A stretch of DNA of 64,000 nt from Peromyscus leucopus. Taxonomy: Eukaryota > Chordata > Mammalia > Rodentia > Cricetidae. A model generated the notes under the pieces. That model did not search any database, was not told the origin of the DNA, and saw only the letters and a list, made by a program, of their open reading frames with translations. This document shows positions 21,049-31,315 of the stretch, in pieces. The position numbers were made by a program, and so were the translations under genes. The stretch is from positions 10,168,498 through 10,232,497 of the forward strand of contig NC_051082.1 of NCBI RefSeq assembly GCF_004664715.2. The letters run 5' to 3'. The first letter of the stretch is position 1; every line of letters starts with the position of its first letter.

Positions 21049-21167
21049 TGCATTGATGGAAGCTCAATGGGAAGATCTCATTTACTTCCATGTCTCTAGT
21101 GCAAGGCACAAAACCATGCCTTAGTACTTCTTGCCTGAATGATGACTAAGAGCTACAGCCCCTGTTG

Positions 21168-21312
21168 GTACTAATAAAGTTTTATTGGCACACCGTGACA
21201 CCCTGCATTCAAATGCTTCTTGAATGCTTGCAGTAGCATTCTGAAGTACATAGGTAGGACAGAGAGCCTGTGTCTTGCAGGCATCCTTACTAAAAAGTTG
21301 ACTGGCCACTAA
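21168..21312. mobile_element. hAT-Charlie-type non-autonomous DNA transposon relic
   Basis: 'taataaagttttattggcac' followed by 'gacagagagcctgtgtcttg' and 'taaaaagttgactggcc' matches the MER1/Charlie-type non-autonomous consensus order ('ataaagttttattggaacac ... gacagagaccgtatggcc ... aaaaagtttgccgac'). Confidence 0.6.
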
Positions 21313-22002
21313 CCAAGAGGAGGATTAAATAATTCTCTAGTCTACTTTTTTCCACATAGCAAGTATATAACCTGTGTGATCTCTACCTGGGGATAATGCC
21401 TGGATTTGCTAGCCCTCAATTATATCAACATGAATGGCCCAAATAGAGATGAAATCATAAAGGTCTGTCTGGAGTTCTTGCTTATGACATCTGTAAAATC
21501 AAAACAGCAGTGCTGTGCAAGTCTATGCATTCCAAAGCCAGCGACCAAACCAGTGGCTGAATGGGGATCCTGTGGATCCTGAGGGCGTCTTGCTCCCTCC
21601 ACCCTCCTCCCCTTTCACTACTTCTCCACTCTTTCCTCTGATGTCATGTTCTGGGGCTTCCATGTGTTTCTACAGAGAGTTTAGAGTGATGTGCCAACTG
21701 TCTTGAGTACAACCAGCACCATGGGAAGAGGTGTGGAAACCATATTAATTAATTCCCAATGAGGGGTTCCTCTTCCAGCTCCCTGCTCTTTTTTTTAAAG
21801 GAGGGGACACAGTGGCCCTTCTTGGCTACCTAACATTATCAGGAAGCCTTCACCTACATCGGGGATGAAGCATTCAAGGCTGGAGTCCAGAAAGAAACAG
21901 GAATGTGAATGAAGTCTCTAGGGAACCAAGCCCCAAGAAAAGAGAAGAGGAACAAGATCAGAACAGACATGGGAGTGGGGGGCAGAGGTTAAAGACCAGG
22001 TC
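21313..22002. other. Non-repetitive stretch, no gene seen
   Basis: No gene or clear repeat. 21595-21640 is pyrimidine-rich. Confidence 0.45.
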
Positions 22003-22165
22003 ACCCAAGACCATCAGAAAACACAGATATTACATTATAATTCACAACAGTAGCAAAATTACCGTTATGAAGTAGCAATGAAAATAACTCAATGATTGGG
22101 GGTCACCACTACATGAGGAACTGTATTAAAGGGTCACAGCATCAGGAAGCCTGAGGACCGCTGGT
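22003..22165. mobile_element. URR1-like rodent hAT non-autonomous element
   Basis: 'gcaaaattaccgttatgaag', 'tagcaatgaaaataactcaa', 'gggggtcaccactacatgag' and 'gaactgtattaaagggtcac' are a close match to the abundant rodent repeat ending '...ggttgagaaccactg'. I recall this as URR1. The terminal part reads 'gcctgaggaccgctgg'. Confidence 0.75.
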
Positions 22166-22339
22166 TTAAAGCCACCACCCTTCTACATGTGGCTCCACCC
22201 TGACCTCTGGAACCTGAAGGACCTAAGGGTGATACGTTCTAGAAGGTTGCACAGGTCCTAAAGGACATGCGTCTCTGAGGGACACAAGGATGAAAAGTGA
22301 AGTAAGTGGGTCATTGAAGACGGCGGCAGAGGTTGAAGT

Positions 22340-22665
22340 CATGTGTCTGTTGGGGGTGGGGGATTGGGACACACACATGCCAAGGCATGCATGTAGAGGT
22401 CAGAAGACACTTTCCACGTCAGGCCTAGCCTTCCACCTTGTTGGAGACCTTGTCTGAGGCAGGGCCCCTGATTGGGCATTTACCCAGATAGCTGGCTCAC
22501 AATCCATTGGGAATTCCCTTGTCTACACCTCTGATCTCCCAGCGGAAGTGCTGGGATTCCAGGTGTGGGCTATTGCATCTGAGTTTATGTGGGTTCTGAA
22601 CTCAGGTCTGCATGCTTGCTGGGCCAGCTAGCTCTTTACCAACTGAGCCATTCCCCTGTCTTCAA
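22340..22665 (-). repeat. B4/RSINE-type long SINE
   Basis: 'agaggtcagaagacactttc', 'cttccaccttgttggagacc', 'gcggaagtgctgggattcca' and 'ctttaccaactgagccattc' match the rodent SINE with an internal B1-like segment between two B3-like parts. Related copies are at 46705-46990 and 50293-50580. Confidence 0.7.
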
Positions 22666-23639
22666 CCTGGCTTTCCTAGCCTCTCACAGAGCCTGGGCAA
22701 GGCCTTGTCAAGTTGCTGGATGCTTTCTCTGGTTCAGCAACGGTTCCCGCTCCTGCCAATTTTGAGGGATCCTGGAGCTGCATTCCAGCTGCTTCCTGGG
22801 GGAGTCTTGATGTGTAATCTCTTCCCGCCGAATTGGGAAGGACTCTTTTTCAAGACAGATACTTCCGATCTTTTTGGAAACCCTCCCGAGTTTGAGGCTC
22901 CACTCGGCAATATATCCAGTTCTGCCCATCCTGTGGCAGGAGCCCAAATGGAATGAGTGCATGCTGTCGAGCAAAGCAACGTGGCGCCCAGACCCACCAC
23001 GCAGAAATACTCACCCAGGCAAGAACATTGCCCGATAGTGTGACCGCTCTGGTTACCACCTCCTGCCTCTCATTGCTAAGAGGGAGAGAAATGGGCTTTT
23101 AACACCCTCATGACCCTCCTCCTGAGCCACTTCCTCTACACTTGACCTAGCAAAGTGGGGGGAGGTCAATTGTGGGGCCCAGAGAGTGAGAGAGGCCTTG
23201 TCAGCAGGCGCCCCCAGATGTGTAGGCATGGGGTAATGAGAGGCAAGGTCGTGCGCAGCCGGGGAGCTCACCTGGAAAATATTTCAGGAGAAGTCATCAG
23301 GGGCATCCTGAGTGCTGACAAGACATGTTCAGGAATCCATGGAGTGCTTTTGAAAAAGCAGCCACCTTCTCTGGCAGACTCTGGCTGCTGCTGTTGTGCT
23401 TAGGGTCCCTGGGAGAGTTTCTGGCGTTGAAGAATTAGCATGAGGATCTGGGGCAGCAATGGCGGGGGATGCAGCGTGTCTGAGGCGGAGCAACCATTTC
23501 CTTCAATCCCATTTTCTTCCAAGCTCCCCCCACCCGATGTTAGTGTTGACAGGGGGTGGGGTGTAAGTGGGCTGTGTCCCCTCTAATTCTCAAAGTAAGG
23601 CTCAAGGGTTCCCAGGGCCGGCTCTCCAGTCACATGTTT
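22666..23639. other. Non-repetitive stretch, no gene seen
   Basis: Nearly 1 kb of unique, moderately GC-rich sequence. The 114-codon plus frame at 22612-22956 begins within the SINE and has no domain. Confidence 0.45.
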
Positions 23640-23805
23640 TGGAATTGAGTCTCAGGATGGCCAGCTGTGAGCTGGGTGACTTTCTGCATGCGACCTGACC
23701 TCTCTGTCTCAGTTTCCTCCTCTGTAAAATGGGAATAAAAAGATCACACACATTTGTAGGGTTCTGTGAGGGTTCAGAGTTTTAGCTCAGGGAAAGTGTT
23801 TAAGC
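23640..23805 (+). repeat. MIR SINE, well preserved
   Basis: 'gagctgggtgactttctgca', 'ctgtctcagtttcctcctct', 'gtaaaatgggaataaaaaga' and 'gtagggttctgtgagggttc' follow the MIR consensus almost gap-free. Confidence 0.9.
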
Positions 23806-23816
23806 CACATCATAGA

Positions 23817-24040
23817 GGGGCTAGAGAGATGGCTCCGAGGTGATGAGCTCTTGCTGCTCTTCCAGAGGACCTGAGTTCAGTTCCCAGCGCTCATGCCGGG
23901 CAGCTCACAGCTGTGACTACAGTTCCAGGGCGATCCAACACCCTCTTCTGGCCTCCACCAGCACCTGCATGTGCACGGCATATATCCTTACAGACACACA
24001 TGCATGAACAAGTAAGATACATATTTTTAATAAAATAAAA
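23817..24040 (+). repeat. B2 SINE, full-length
   Basis: Head 'ggggctagagagatggctcc', 'gacctgagttcagttcccag', 'ggcagctcacagctgtgact', 'aacaccctcttctggcctcc' and a tail 'ttaataaaataaaatac' containing AATAAA. Confidence 0.96.
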
Positions 24041-24144
24041 TACATGAAAAACACTAAGATTTATTATGTGTATACATATCTACACATCTATTTATGTGTT
24101 TTTAAATATAATTTATAGCCAGTGAAATAGACTCTTATTATGAG

Positions 24145-24309
24145 AGATCCATGTGAGTCTGTTTAAGGGGGGCAACAAAGATTTATTAAAGTAATAAAGG
24201 GGGAGATACACTCACGAACACAGAACCAGATGAACAGTCGGGGTCCATTCTGCCCAGGAGCCAATGGATCCAGTCCTCTAAATCCACCCCAAGAAGAAAA
24301 AGAAGAGGA

Positions 24310-24341
<32 letters not shown>

Positions 24342-24480
24342 AATAATAATAATAATAATAATAATCTGTGAACCCCCTCTCTCTCCTTTTAAGCGATCAA
24401 ATACACGGGTAAGAAACCACACCCTAAGGCTTATACCTCAAAGCCAATTGGTGGAACAAATTCCCACTAGAGACTCTTTT
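24145..24480 (-). repeat. Possible LTR fragment with ATG/ATA microsatellite
   Basis: Read on the minus strand, 'actttaataaatctttgttg' near 24170-24190 resembles an LTR polyadenylation region, and a 'tataagcc' element lies upstream near 24430. A (GAT)n/(AAT)n run occupies 24310-24363. The family is not identified and no coding interior is present. Confidence 0.35.
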
Positions 24481-24524
24481 CCCATGGATGGAACATTGAG
24501 GACGTTCATTGTTGTTACTGTTGT

Positions 24525-24642
24525 CTGCTTATTTGTTTGAGAGAAGGTCGCATTATGTAAGCAGGCTGGCCTCAAATTTGCCATCCTTCTGCCTCAGCCT
24601 CCTAAAGGCTGGGATTATAGTTCCAGCTTCTAAAACAATGAG
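24525..24642 (-). repeat. B1 SINE
   Basis: 'tgtttgagagaaggtcgcat', 'gcaggctggcctcaaatttg', 'cttctgcctcagcctcctaa' and 'ggctgggattatagttccag' cover a reversed, diverged B1. Confidence 0.85.
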
Positions 24643-24661
24643 GTTTTTAAGATCTGTGAGT

Positions 24662-24704
<43 letters not shown>

Positions 24705-24707
<3 letters not shown>

Positions 24708-25002
24708 TGGGTAGCCATTCCAGCTTTGATCTGGAAGTTCCAATCCCCAATGAGGGGCTTCGGTAACTGTCACGCCTACAAGGCGGGGCCAAGAGAGGAC
24801 CCTGAAGACCTGAGATCTGGATATGCCGGCTCTCTTGGTTCCCGGACCAAGAGAAGGTAGACCAAGCAGAGTTCTCCAGAGAACACCACCGGACTGCGCT
24901 ACACCTTTCCCATACCCTGCAACCTATCTCTTCACTTGTAAGTTACCCCACAAAATAAACCTCCCTTTTAACTACGTGGAGTAGCCTTAATAATTTCACC
25001 AA

Positions 25003-25004
<2 letters not shown>
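24705..25004 (+). repeat. Solo LTR-like element inside the B3 TG tract
   Basis: About 300 bp that begins 'tagtgggtagccattccagc', shares 'ggtaactgtcacgcctac' and 'gacctgagat' with the element at 37197-37514, and carries AATAAA ('cacaaaataaacctcc') near its end. Flanks are TGTGTG and TCTGTG. LTR identity is inferred from structure; there is no interior and no gene. Confidence 0.6.
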
Positions 25005-25041
<37 letters not shown>

Positions 25042-25044
25042 TGT

Positions 25045-25078
<34 letters not shown>

Positions 25079-25080
25079 TG
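25005..25080. repeat. (TG)n microsatellite
   Basis: TG run with two 'ggtgtggtg' interruptions, part of the interrupted B3 copy. Confidence 0.95.
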
Positions 25081-25244
25081 TTTGTGTGACTGTGTGTGCA
25101 TGTGTTTGGGTGCCTGCAGAGGCCAGAAGAGGGCATTGAAACATGAGTGCCAGGAACTGAACCCAGGTCCTCCACTAGAACAGCCCTCAGAACACTGAAT
25201 TTTGAGAAATACGGTCTCATGGCCACTTTCACATTCACCCCAAA

Positions 25245-25500
25245 CAACCTGCTAATCACACTGCAAATGGCCTTCGTGCCTCCTCTCCTCTTCTATCCTC
25301 CGGTGACCTGATTCTGTCCCTAGAATTTCATCTTTTCTAGACTCTCCTGTCACAGGGCTCACTATGCACGGTAGCCCTGCTCTCTGCTTCGGTTTGCAGA
25401 ATGCTTTTGGGAGCCTCCATGTTAGTAATTTCGCTCTCTTGATTGCTGAGTAATATTCCATTGTGTGCATGTTTCTCTCCTTTGATGCATGTTTGAGTTT
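25245..25500 (-). pseudogene. LINE-1 ORF2 C-terminal remnant
   Basis: On the minus strand the frame near 25440-25475 encodes the hallmark HTMEYYSAIK of the L1 ORF2 C-terminus (DNA 'gctgagtaatattccattgt'). Downstream similarity fades quickly. It is a short decayed scrap without catalytic domains, so it cannot encode a working reverse transcriptase. Confidence 0.75.
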
Positions 25501-27019
25501 GGATTCTAAGGGTGGAAAGAGCCCCGTGGCTGGCTCGATCTGCTTTATGTTTCGTCCTTTAAGAGGCTAGTGCCAAGGCGAGGACATTAAGAAAAATACT
25601 CACAGGTGAGCTGGGGGTGGCCAGAGGTGGGGAGTGCTAGGGTCCCATCTAGAGGCAAGGCAGTGGAGAAGAGGGTTGGGTGGAAGTGTCCTAATTACCA
25701 ACCAGCCCAGGAAGTTCAGTAAGGCCATGGGGAGAAGGAGGCGGAGGGGGAGGTGGGAGGCCTTGAGTTGACCCATGAGTGAAGTGTCTCCTGTGTCCTA
25801 GAACACATGCCTTAGTGTCTCTATCACTTTTAGTAGCTGTATGGGGGTGGGGTGGGGTGGGGTGGATGTGGCCACAGCTCTAGAATCAGTCTGTTTGTTT
25901 GTTTGATTCAGGGAGTTGAACACCATCGAGGAGGAGAATTTTTAGGCCCTCCACACCCTGAGACTCAAATGCTAGGGATCCAGAGACTGTGGTTGGAAAC
26001 ACGGGACTCGGATGCTGGCTGGGAGAGTGAAGGCCACCCACAGTGAGCAGAAACGAAGTGGCCTTGGCACCTCAAGGCGTCCAGAAGACTCTTGTGGTCT
26101 TCTAGTTAGAGGGTCCCGAGAGAGTTTCTGACATTAAAGAGTTAACAAGAACTGGGCCAGCAGGGGTGGAGAACACCTTAGATCAGAACTCCCAATTCCT
26201 TTGAGCACCACAGCAAAGGTAGGAGCTGCCTGTCTCCAACCCTACCACCACCACTAGTTCTAGAAAGTTCTCTCTCTGCAGACCTGCGATCCGCAGGTAT
26301 CTGGCTAATGCGGGCTCTGATGGGCAAGTGTGGATGGCAGAGGCAGGCGCCATCTTTCCTAGCTCCCAGTGTTGGCTGCCTCTGCTGGGGCTGACCCGGC
26401 CATGTCGAGCAGGGAGCGCACAGCCACACACATGCCCGGATTGGATGCCGGAGAGAAGGTAGCTATGGTGACTGTGTGGTCCTTTGGCTCGGTCTCCCCA
26501 CAGTGTTTCCAATGGGGGTCGCTTCTGATGTAACCACTGCCAGCTCAGGCACAATGAGGTGACAGGGGACGGTGGCGAGGATGGAGGCTAATGGCCAACA
26601 CGTGCTTCCTCGACAGGTGTGGGGAAGCAGGAACAGCTGAAGGGGAAGCTTGTAATTGGGAGGGAAATCCCTGGCTCAAACAGTATGCGGGCGGAAGCCT
26701 CCGAAAGGCTCCACGGAGGCCTTGGGGCCTCTTTTGAGGAGTAATGGAGAGTGGAGCCAGGAAATCAGATTTTTTTTTCCTGCCTCTGGGCTTTCCAGGG
26801 GAGGGACGCAGACTGACCCAGACCCATGGATGCCAGGTGCTCCTGTAGAGAGTCCTCTTTACACAGTGGCTTGAGTGTAGGCTGCATCCGTGCCTTTTGG
26901 GTTCCAGGATTGCTGCCTTTGGGTCCATTTGGCTGTAGAAACATTTAATGATTTTAAAGTTATCTGTGGGATTCCCACGGCTATGGTAATAAATGACCCC
27001 AGAGTGTGGGGCTTAAATC
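25501..27019. other. Long non-repetitive interval, no gene seen
   Basis: About 1.5 kb without recognisable repeats, apart from a (GGGGT)n run at 25845-25865. Minus frames at 26183-26928 are proline/serine/histidine-rich and have no domain or splice context. Confidence 0.45.
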
Positions 27020-27152
27020 AACAGATATAGCCAAGCACGGTGGTGCACGCTTTTAATTCCACCGCTCAGGAAGCAGAGACAGGTGGAGCTCCTGAATTCA
27101 AGGTCAGCCTGGACTAAATAGCAAGTTCTAGACTAGTGAGACCAGACATGTC
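27020..27152 (+). repeat. B1 SINE
   Basis: 'gccaagcacggtggtgcacg', 'ttttaattccaccgctcagg' and 'caaggtcagcctggactaaa' match B1 with moderate divergence. Confidence 0.9.
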
Positions 27153-27159
27153 AGACATG

Positions 27160-27445
27160 CATGGTTTGACTCAGGGTTTTGAAGCGATCAACCCCTCGTG
27201 GCCGGAAAGCCATGGAGAAGCAGGTGGTTGAGGAGGTGGAAGACAGGGACTGTTTATACCCCTGAGAACCAGCAAGCAGGCTAGGTGGAGACATAATCAT
27301 CAAAAGCCACCCCCTGTGACCCGTTTACTCTGGCCAGGCCCACCTCCCAAAGGTTCCACCACCTCCCAACACATCGTCAGCTACAGACCAAGTGTTGACC
27401 ACTCAAGCCTTGGGGGGCATTTCACATCCAACCCATAAAAGGGAA
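27160..27445 (-). repeat. ERVL-MaLR-type LTR fragment
   Basis: 'ggcccacctcccaaaggttc', 'caccacctcccaacacatcg', 'agaccaagtgttgaccactc' and 'ttggggggcatttcacatcc' correspond to the reversed LTR found also at 48508-48895. Non-coding. Confidence 0.6.
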
Positions 27446-27946
27446 GGACATTGTGTCTTCAAACTGAAATGTTTGACCCAGGATTCAGACTAGAGGTGGG
27501 ACAAATTGATCCTACATCTAGTCAGACAAGGAAAGAAATAAACATGGAACATATTCCTAATGAATAATATGTCAGATGTGTTAGCCAGGCGAAGATGGGT
27601 AGGGTCCGAAATTCTTTGCTTGCCATGTATGTTTAGACCTTGTGATCAAAGGACCAGGCTGAGCACCTCAGATTCACCCTGTGACATTCCTGGGTAGATT
27701 CATGTCACATGTAATGCCTCATGGTTACAATATGGCTGCCCTACCTCTAGGCGTCACATCTACTTTCCAGGTTAGATGGAGAGGCAAGAGACATAAGGCC
27801 TTAACTGGCCGCATCTGTTCCTGTGTTTATCAAGAAAGGAAATGTTTTCCAGAACCTTCTCTAGAAGGTACCAGTCTGTCATTTCCCAGAGTGAGGCCAG
27901 AAAGCTGCCATTGCTTCAGGAAAGGCTGGAAAGTGGAAACTACGCG
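27446..27946. other. Non-repetitive stretch, no gene seen
   Basis: No repeat or gene signature between the LTR fragment and the CG/CA tract. Confidence 0.45.
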
Positions 27947-27967
27947 TGCACACGCACCACGCACGCG

Positions 27968-28002
<35 letters not shown>

Positions 28003-28016
28003 CACACACACACACA
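27947..28016. repeat. (CG)n-(CA)n compound microsatellite
   Basis: An alternating CG run ('gcgcgcgcgcgc') passes directly into a CA run. This alternating purine-pyrimidine tract is of the type that can adopt Z-DNA. Confidence 0.95.
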
Positions 28017-28061
28017 GTCTGTTTAATAGTGGGTTGGTGATAGATCTTGAAAATGAATCAA

Positions 28062-28183
28062 GACCTGGAGTTGAGGCACACACCTATAATCTTGGTATTT
28101 GGGAGGTTGAGGCAGGAAGGAGAAACATGAGTTCAAGCCAGCCTTGGCTGCATAGTGAGGCCCTGTCTTTAAAACACAAATGA
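28062..28183 (+). repeat. B1 SINE
   Basis: 'gttgaggcacacacctataa', 'tttgggaggttgaggcagga', 'gttcaagccagccttggctg' and 'gaggccctgtctttaaaaca'. Confidence 0.88.
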
Positions 28184-28784
28184 AGGGCAGACTTTTACAT
28201 TATTTCCAGAGTGAAGGAAGGAGGCACTTGGCGATGCATGCACTTGCGGTCTCCTTTCTCCAGCAACAGATAATGTCCCTTCCATGCCCCCTAATAACAT
28301 GGACCCGAGAGCACTGAGGATCACTGCGTGTCCCCAGTAAGCTCATCAGATCTCAGCCCCTGTGACATCTGGTTTTCACAGCTGGCTCCCTCTTGGGGCA
28401 GGTTCCTCTTTGGAGTTCGTTGCCCCGCTGAGAAGCCACTTGGGCTGTGTGTGTGTGTCACAAAGCTCCCCCACCCTGGGTGCCTGCAGCATAGGAAGGC
28501 AGAGCTGAGGGCCTGGTCTTGCTTTCAGTCTTAATTAGCTCCTTGTCCTTGTCCAGCTCCCCGAGTTCACCAGTGTTTTGCCCTTGAGCCCCAAGTCCCT
28601 GAAAAGGAGGACGGAAGTTCAGTTGGATTGAATTGGGACATCTCTGCCCACCAGCAGCACGGCCCGGACCCCTGGGGGAGGACGCGAGGCCAAGACCTTG
28701 TCCCACTGGGGCATCTTGATCCAGCAGCCCTTTCGCAGAAGCCCTGGAGAGGAAGTTGCCTGGCCACTTGTCCGGAAGTGCGAA
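28184..28784. other. Non-repetitive stretch, no gene seen
   Basis: GC-moderate unique sequence with 'cagtcttaattagctcc' (a palindromic TTAATTA-type homeodomain core) near 28530. No gene. Confidence 0.45.
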
Positions 28785-28890
28785 CAGTGAGGCTCGACCT
28801 TGGCCAAGTTGGTGGATTTCTCTGAGCCTGGGCTTCCCCCTGTGTACGGCCTTACTCTGAAATTCAAATGAGATGGCGAGTGGAAGGATA
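28785..28890 (+). repeat. MIR SINE fragment
   Basis: 'gaccttggccaagttggtgg', 'atttctctgagcctgggctt' and 'tctgaaattcaaatgagatg' match the MIR core. Confidence 0.7.
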
Positions 28891-28914
28891 GACAGAGAAG
28901 GAAGATAAAGGAGC

Positions 28915-29042
28915 TGGTCCTTCTGTCCCCTCCCTGATCTCCTTCCTTCCTCTCTTCCTCCTCCTCTTCCTCTCCTCCTCTTCCTCTTCTACTCCTTTCT
29001 TTTCCTTCCTCTCCTCTCCCTCCCCTCCTTCTCCCCTCCTCA
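28915..29042. repeat. (TCC)n-type pyrimidine tract
   Basis: Nearly pure C/T with TCC and TTCC units over about 125 bp. The opposite strand reads as spurious Glu/Arg/Lys-rich peptide. Confidence 0.93.
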
Positions 29043-29084
29043 TTAGCATGATGATATGAGACAGAAACTTCTGGATTTGCAAGT

Positions 29085-29470
29085 GGGATCCCTTTCTTTT
29101 TCTTTAGATAGCATTCATGTCAATGGTGTGGGTCCCAAGAAGTTCTTTGTATGTTTGAGATCTGAGTGCCTTATCAAATCCATGGTTCAAAGACATTCTT
29201 GCTCATACTAGGGACAGTCTTTTTCATGTTTCTCATGTCTTACTTTTAGTTTTAGTAACCTTTTACATTTTTTGTTTTGTTTTTGTTTTTGTTTTTTGAG
29301 ACAGGGTTTCTCTGTGTAGCTTTGCGCCTTTCCTGGAACTCACTTGATAGCCCAGGCTGGCCTCGAACTCACAGAGATCCACCTGGCTCTGCCTCCCGAC
29401 TGCTGGGATTAAAGGCGTGCGCCACCACCGCCTGGCAACTGTTTACATTTTTGGCAAAGTTGTTGGTTTT
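29085..29470 (-). repeat. LINE-1 fragment carrying a B1 insertion
   Basis: 'ttctttgtatgtttgagatc' and 'tgagtgccttatcaaatcca' followed by 'agacattcttgctcatacta' resemble the reversed L1 ORF2 region ('gatattagccctttgtcagatg...'). It is interrupted by the B1 at 29273-29436. Confidence 0.5.
29273..29436 (-). mobile_element. Young B1 SINE with target duplication
   Basis: Complete reversed B1 with T-rich tail, 'gctttgcgcctttcctggaa', 'ccaggctggcctcgaactca' and 'aaaggcgtgcgccaccaccg'. Flanks at 29257-29272 and 29437-29452 (AACC/TTTTACATTTTT versus AACT/GTTTACATTTTT) form a 16-bp target duplication with two mismatches. Confidence 0.93.
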
Positions 29471-30071
29471 CTAGTAAGATCAACGGTGTGAATTTTACAT
29501 TGAACCAAATTCTCTTATGCAAAAAGGGGAATTGGTGATCCAGATGTTTTGTGGATGGGGAGACTATGGGCCCCTGAGAGGATCAAGGTCAACAAGATGT
29601 TCTGGCTAGCCTCTGCCCCTTCCCATGCCACCCTAAGCCACTTTGCTTGATCAGATCCTGTGCACATCAGGGTTCTAGCTGCCTTACCCTGGGTGCTTCT
29701 CCAGAGAAGCTGGCAGGAAACATCTTGTGTGTATTTGACTGCAGATGTCTGGGTACAGAACAGCTGTCCACAACAGAGTGGCCTGCAGACCACGGGTCCA
29801 AGAGTTGGGTCTGCAGGTGTGTTACAGAGCTTGACTTCCTATTGCATGTGGGGTCATTGTAGGGCCCAGACAAAAGTGTGGATGAACATGCACACACACT
29901 GTGTGGAGTGCTCAGCTGAACCAGGTAGGAATCACAGGTGAGTTCAAACTCTGTGGCTATGTCCCAAGAAGTAAGCCAAGCTGTGTGTCCATCTATTCTC
30001 GACAGATAGCTGACCTTGCTCTGTGATCTTGAAATTTCTGGGCTCCTCACCTGTAAAGAAAAGAGAGTTGG
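29471..30071. other. Non-repetitive stretch, no gene seen
   Basis: Overlapping open frames on both strands at 29515-30050 lack domains and disagree between strands. No repeat identified. Confidence 0.45.
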
Positions 30072-30443
30072 TGTGGTAATTAGAATGTAATTGCTCCCCC
30101 CCCCCCATAAACTCAGAGCATAGCACTATCAGGAGGTGTGGCCTTGTTGGAGTAGGTGTGGTCTTGTTGGAGGAAGTGTATTACTATGGGGGTGGGCGTT
30201 GAGCTCTCCTATGCTCAAGCTATGCCCAGTGTGGACACAGACTCCTTCTGCTGCCTGCAGATCAAGGTATAGATCTCCCAGCTCCCTCCCCAGCACCAGG
30301 TCTGCCTGCATGCTGCCATGTCCAGCCATGCTGATAATGGACTAAACCTCTAAACTGTAAGCTAGCCCCAATTAAATGCTTTCCTTTATAAGAGTTGCCG
30401 TGGTCATGGTGTCTCTTCACAGCAATAGACCCTGATCAAGACA
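30072..30443 (+). mobile_element. Solo ERVL-MaLR LTR (ORR1/MT group)
   Basis: Begins TGTGGTAATTAG and ends AAGACA, with 'caggaggtgtggccttgttg', 'ccccaattaaatgctttcct' and 'tggtcatggtgtctcttcac' in the expected order. Flanks GTTGG (30067-30071) and GCTGG (30444-30448) form a 5-bp duplication with one mismatch, as expected for ERVL integration. Only the LTR remains. Confidence 0.88.
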
Positions 30444-30448
30444 GCTGG

Positions 30449-30807
30449 TTTAGAACAATCCTTTGTATCCATCGCCTCTTTTAAAACTTATTCACAGTGG
30501 AAATTCTCTCAGTGCCTGCCAGGCAATTGACTATGGCGCAACACACAATCTCTGAGAGAGCTTTGGGGCCAGACAGAGTCCGCTGATGTCTCTGTCAAGT
30601 TCAAAGGAAGAAATGGCTCCAGCTTTGAGCCTCACTGCCCTAGTCCCTGCCTCTCAACTCCACCCGTATAGTAGCAGTGGTGGGAGGTCACAAACAAATG
30701 AATGGACTGAATTTGCCTAGTCACCAGTAAAGCTTTATTTATAGACATGGGATCTGTCCTATTTGACCTTTGGTAGCCTCACTCTAAACAGGGAACAGTA
30801 ACCACTA
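30449..30807. other. Non-repetitive stretch, no gene seen
   Basis: 'cagtaaagctttatttatagaca' near 30725 might be a hAT relic like 21168-21312, but too short to call. Confidence 0.4.
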
Positions 30808-30855
<48 letters not shown>

Positions 30856-31016
30856 CCTGAGTGTAGTACCTGAGGAGGCCAGAAGAGGACGTCTGACCCC
30901 CTGGAGCTGGAATTACAGGTGGTTACAAGCCACCCATGTTGATTCTGGGAACTGAACTTGGGTCCTCTGCAAGAGAAGTGCACGCTCTTAACCACTGAGC
31001 CATCTCTCCATCCCCA
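30808..31016 (-). repeat. B3 SINE with TG tract
   Basis: TG run at 30811-30852, then 'gaggaggccagaagaggacg', 'cctggagctggaattacagg', 'gggaactgaacttgggtcct' and 'aaccactgagccatctctcc'. A complete reversed B3 in good condition. Confidence 0.95.
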
Positions 31017-31017
31017 A

Positions 31018-31315
31018 AGGTGACCATTTTTAATAGACATACATCAGTTTAAATATAATGAACTCGATAGGAAGTTTGCATGCATACGATGTACCTTGGT
31101 CATATCCACCCATTCTCTCTGCTGGTCCCTCTCCCTTTTCCCTAACAGTCACCCTTTTTCTTTGGTGATTTTTTTCCCCCTCCTAGATTCCATACATGAG
31201 AGAAAACATGTGATGTTATTAAGTTTCTGAGTCCAGCTTCTTTTGCTTAACACGATGACCTCCAGATCTGCCCTTTTTCCTCAAGTGGTGTGCTTTTGTT
31301 CCTCTTCGTGGCTGC
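31018..31315 (-). repeat. LINE-1 3'-region fragment
   Basis: 'cctagattccatacatgaga', 'gagaaaacatgtgatgttat', 'ctgagtccagcttcttttgc' and 'ttaacacgatgacctccaga' correspond to a reversed rodent L1 near the end of ORF2. Multiple stops; no coding ability. Confidence 0.75.

Larger units (their letters stand above)
24645..25200 (-). repeat. B3 SINE split by an LTR-like element
   Basis: The reversed B3 tail starts 'ttaagatctgtgagtg' with a TG run. It is interrupted at about 24705 and resumes at 25005 with TG, then 'gcctgcagaggccagaagag' and 'aggaactgaacccaggtcct'. The end of the promoter side is degenerate. Confidence 0.8.

Noticed and set aside
25252..25470. Intact L1 ORF2 coding segment
   Set aside because: Only a few residues around HTMEYYSAIK match, and similarity is lost after about 12 codons. 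A relic, not a coding region.
30720..30770. Second hAT relic ('agtaaagctttatttatag')
   Set aside because: The match is about 20 bp with no supporting flanking similarity.
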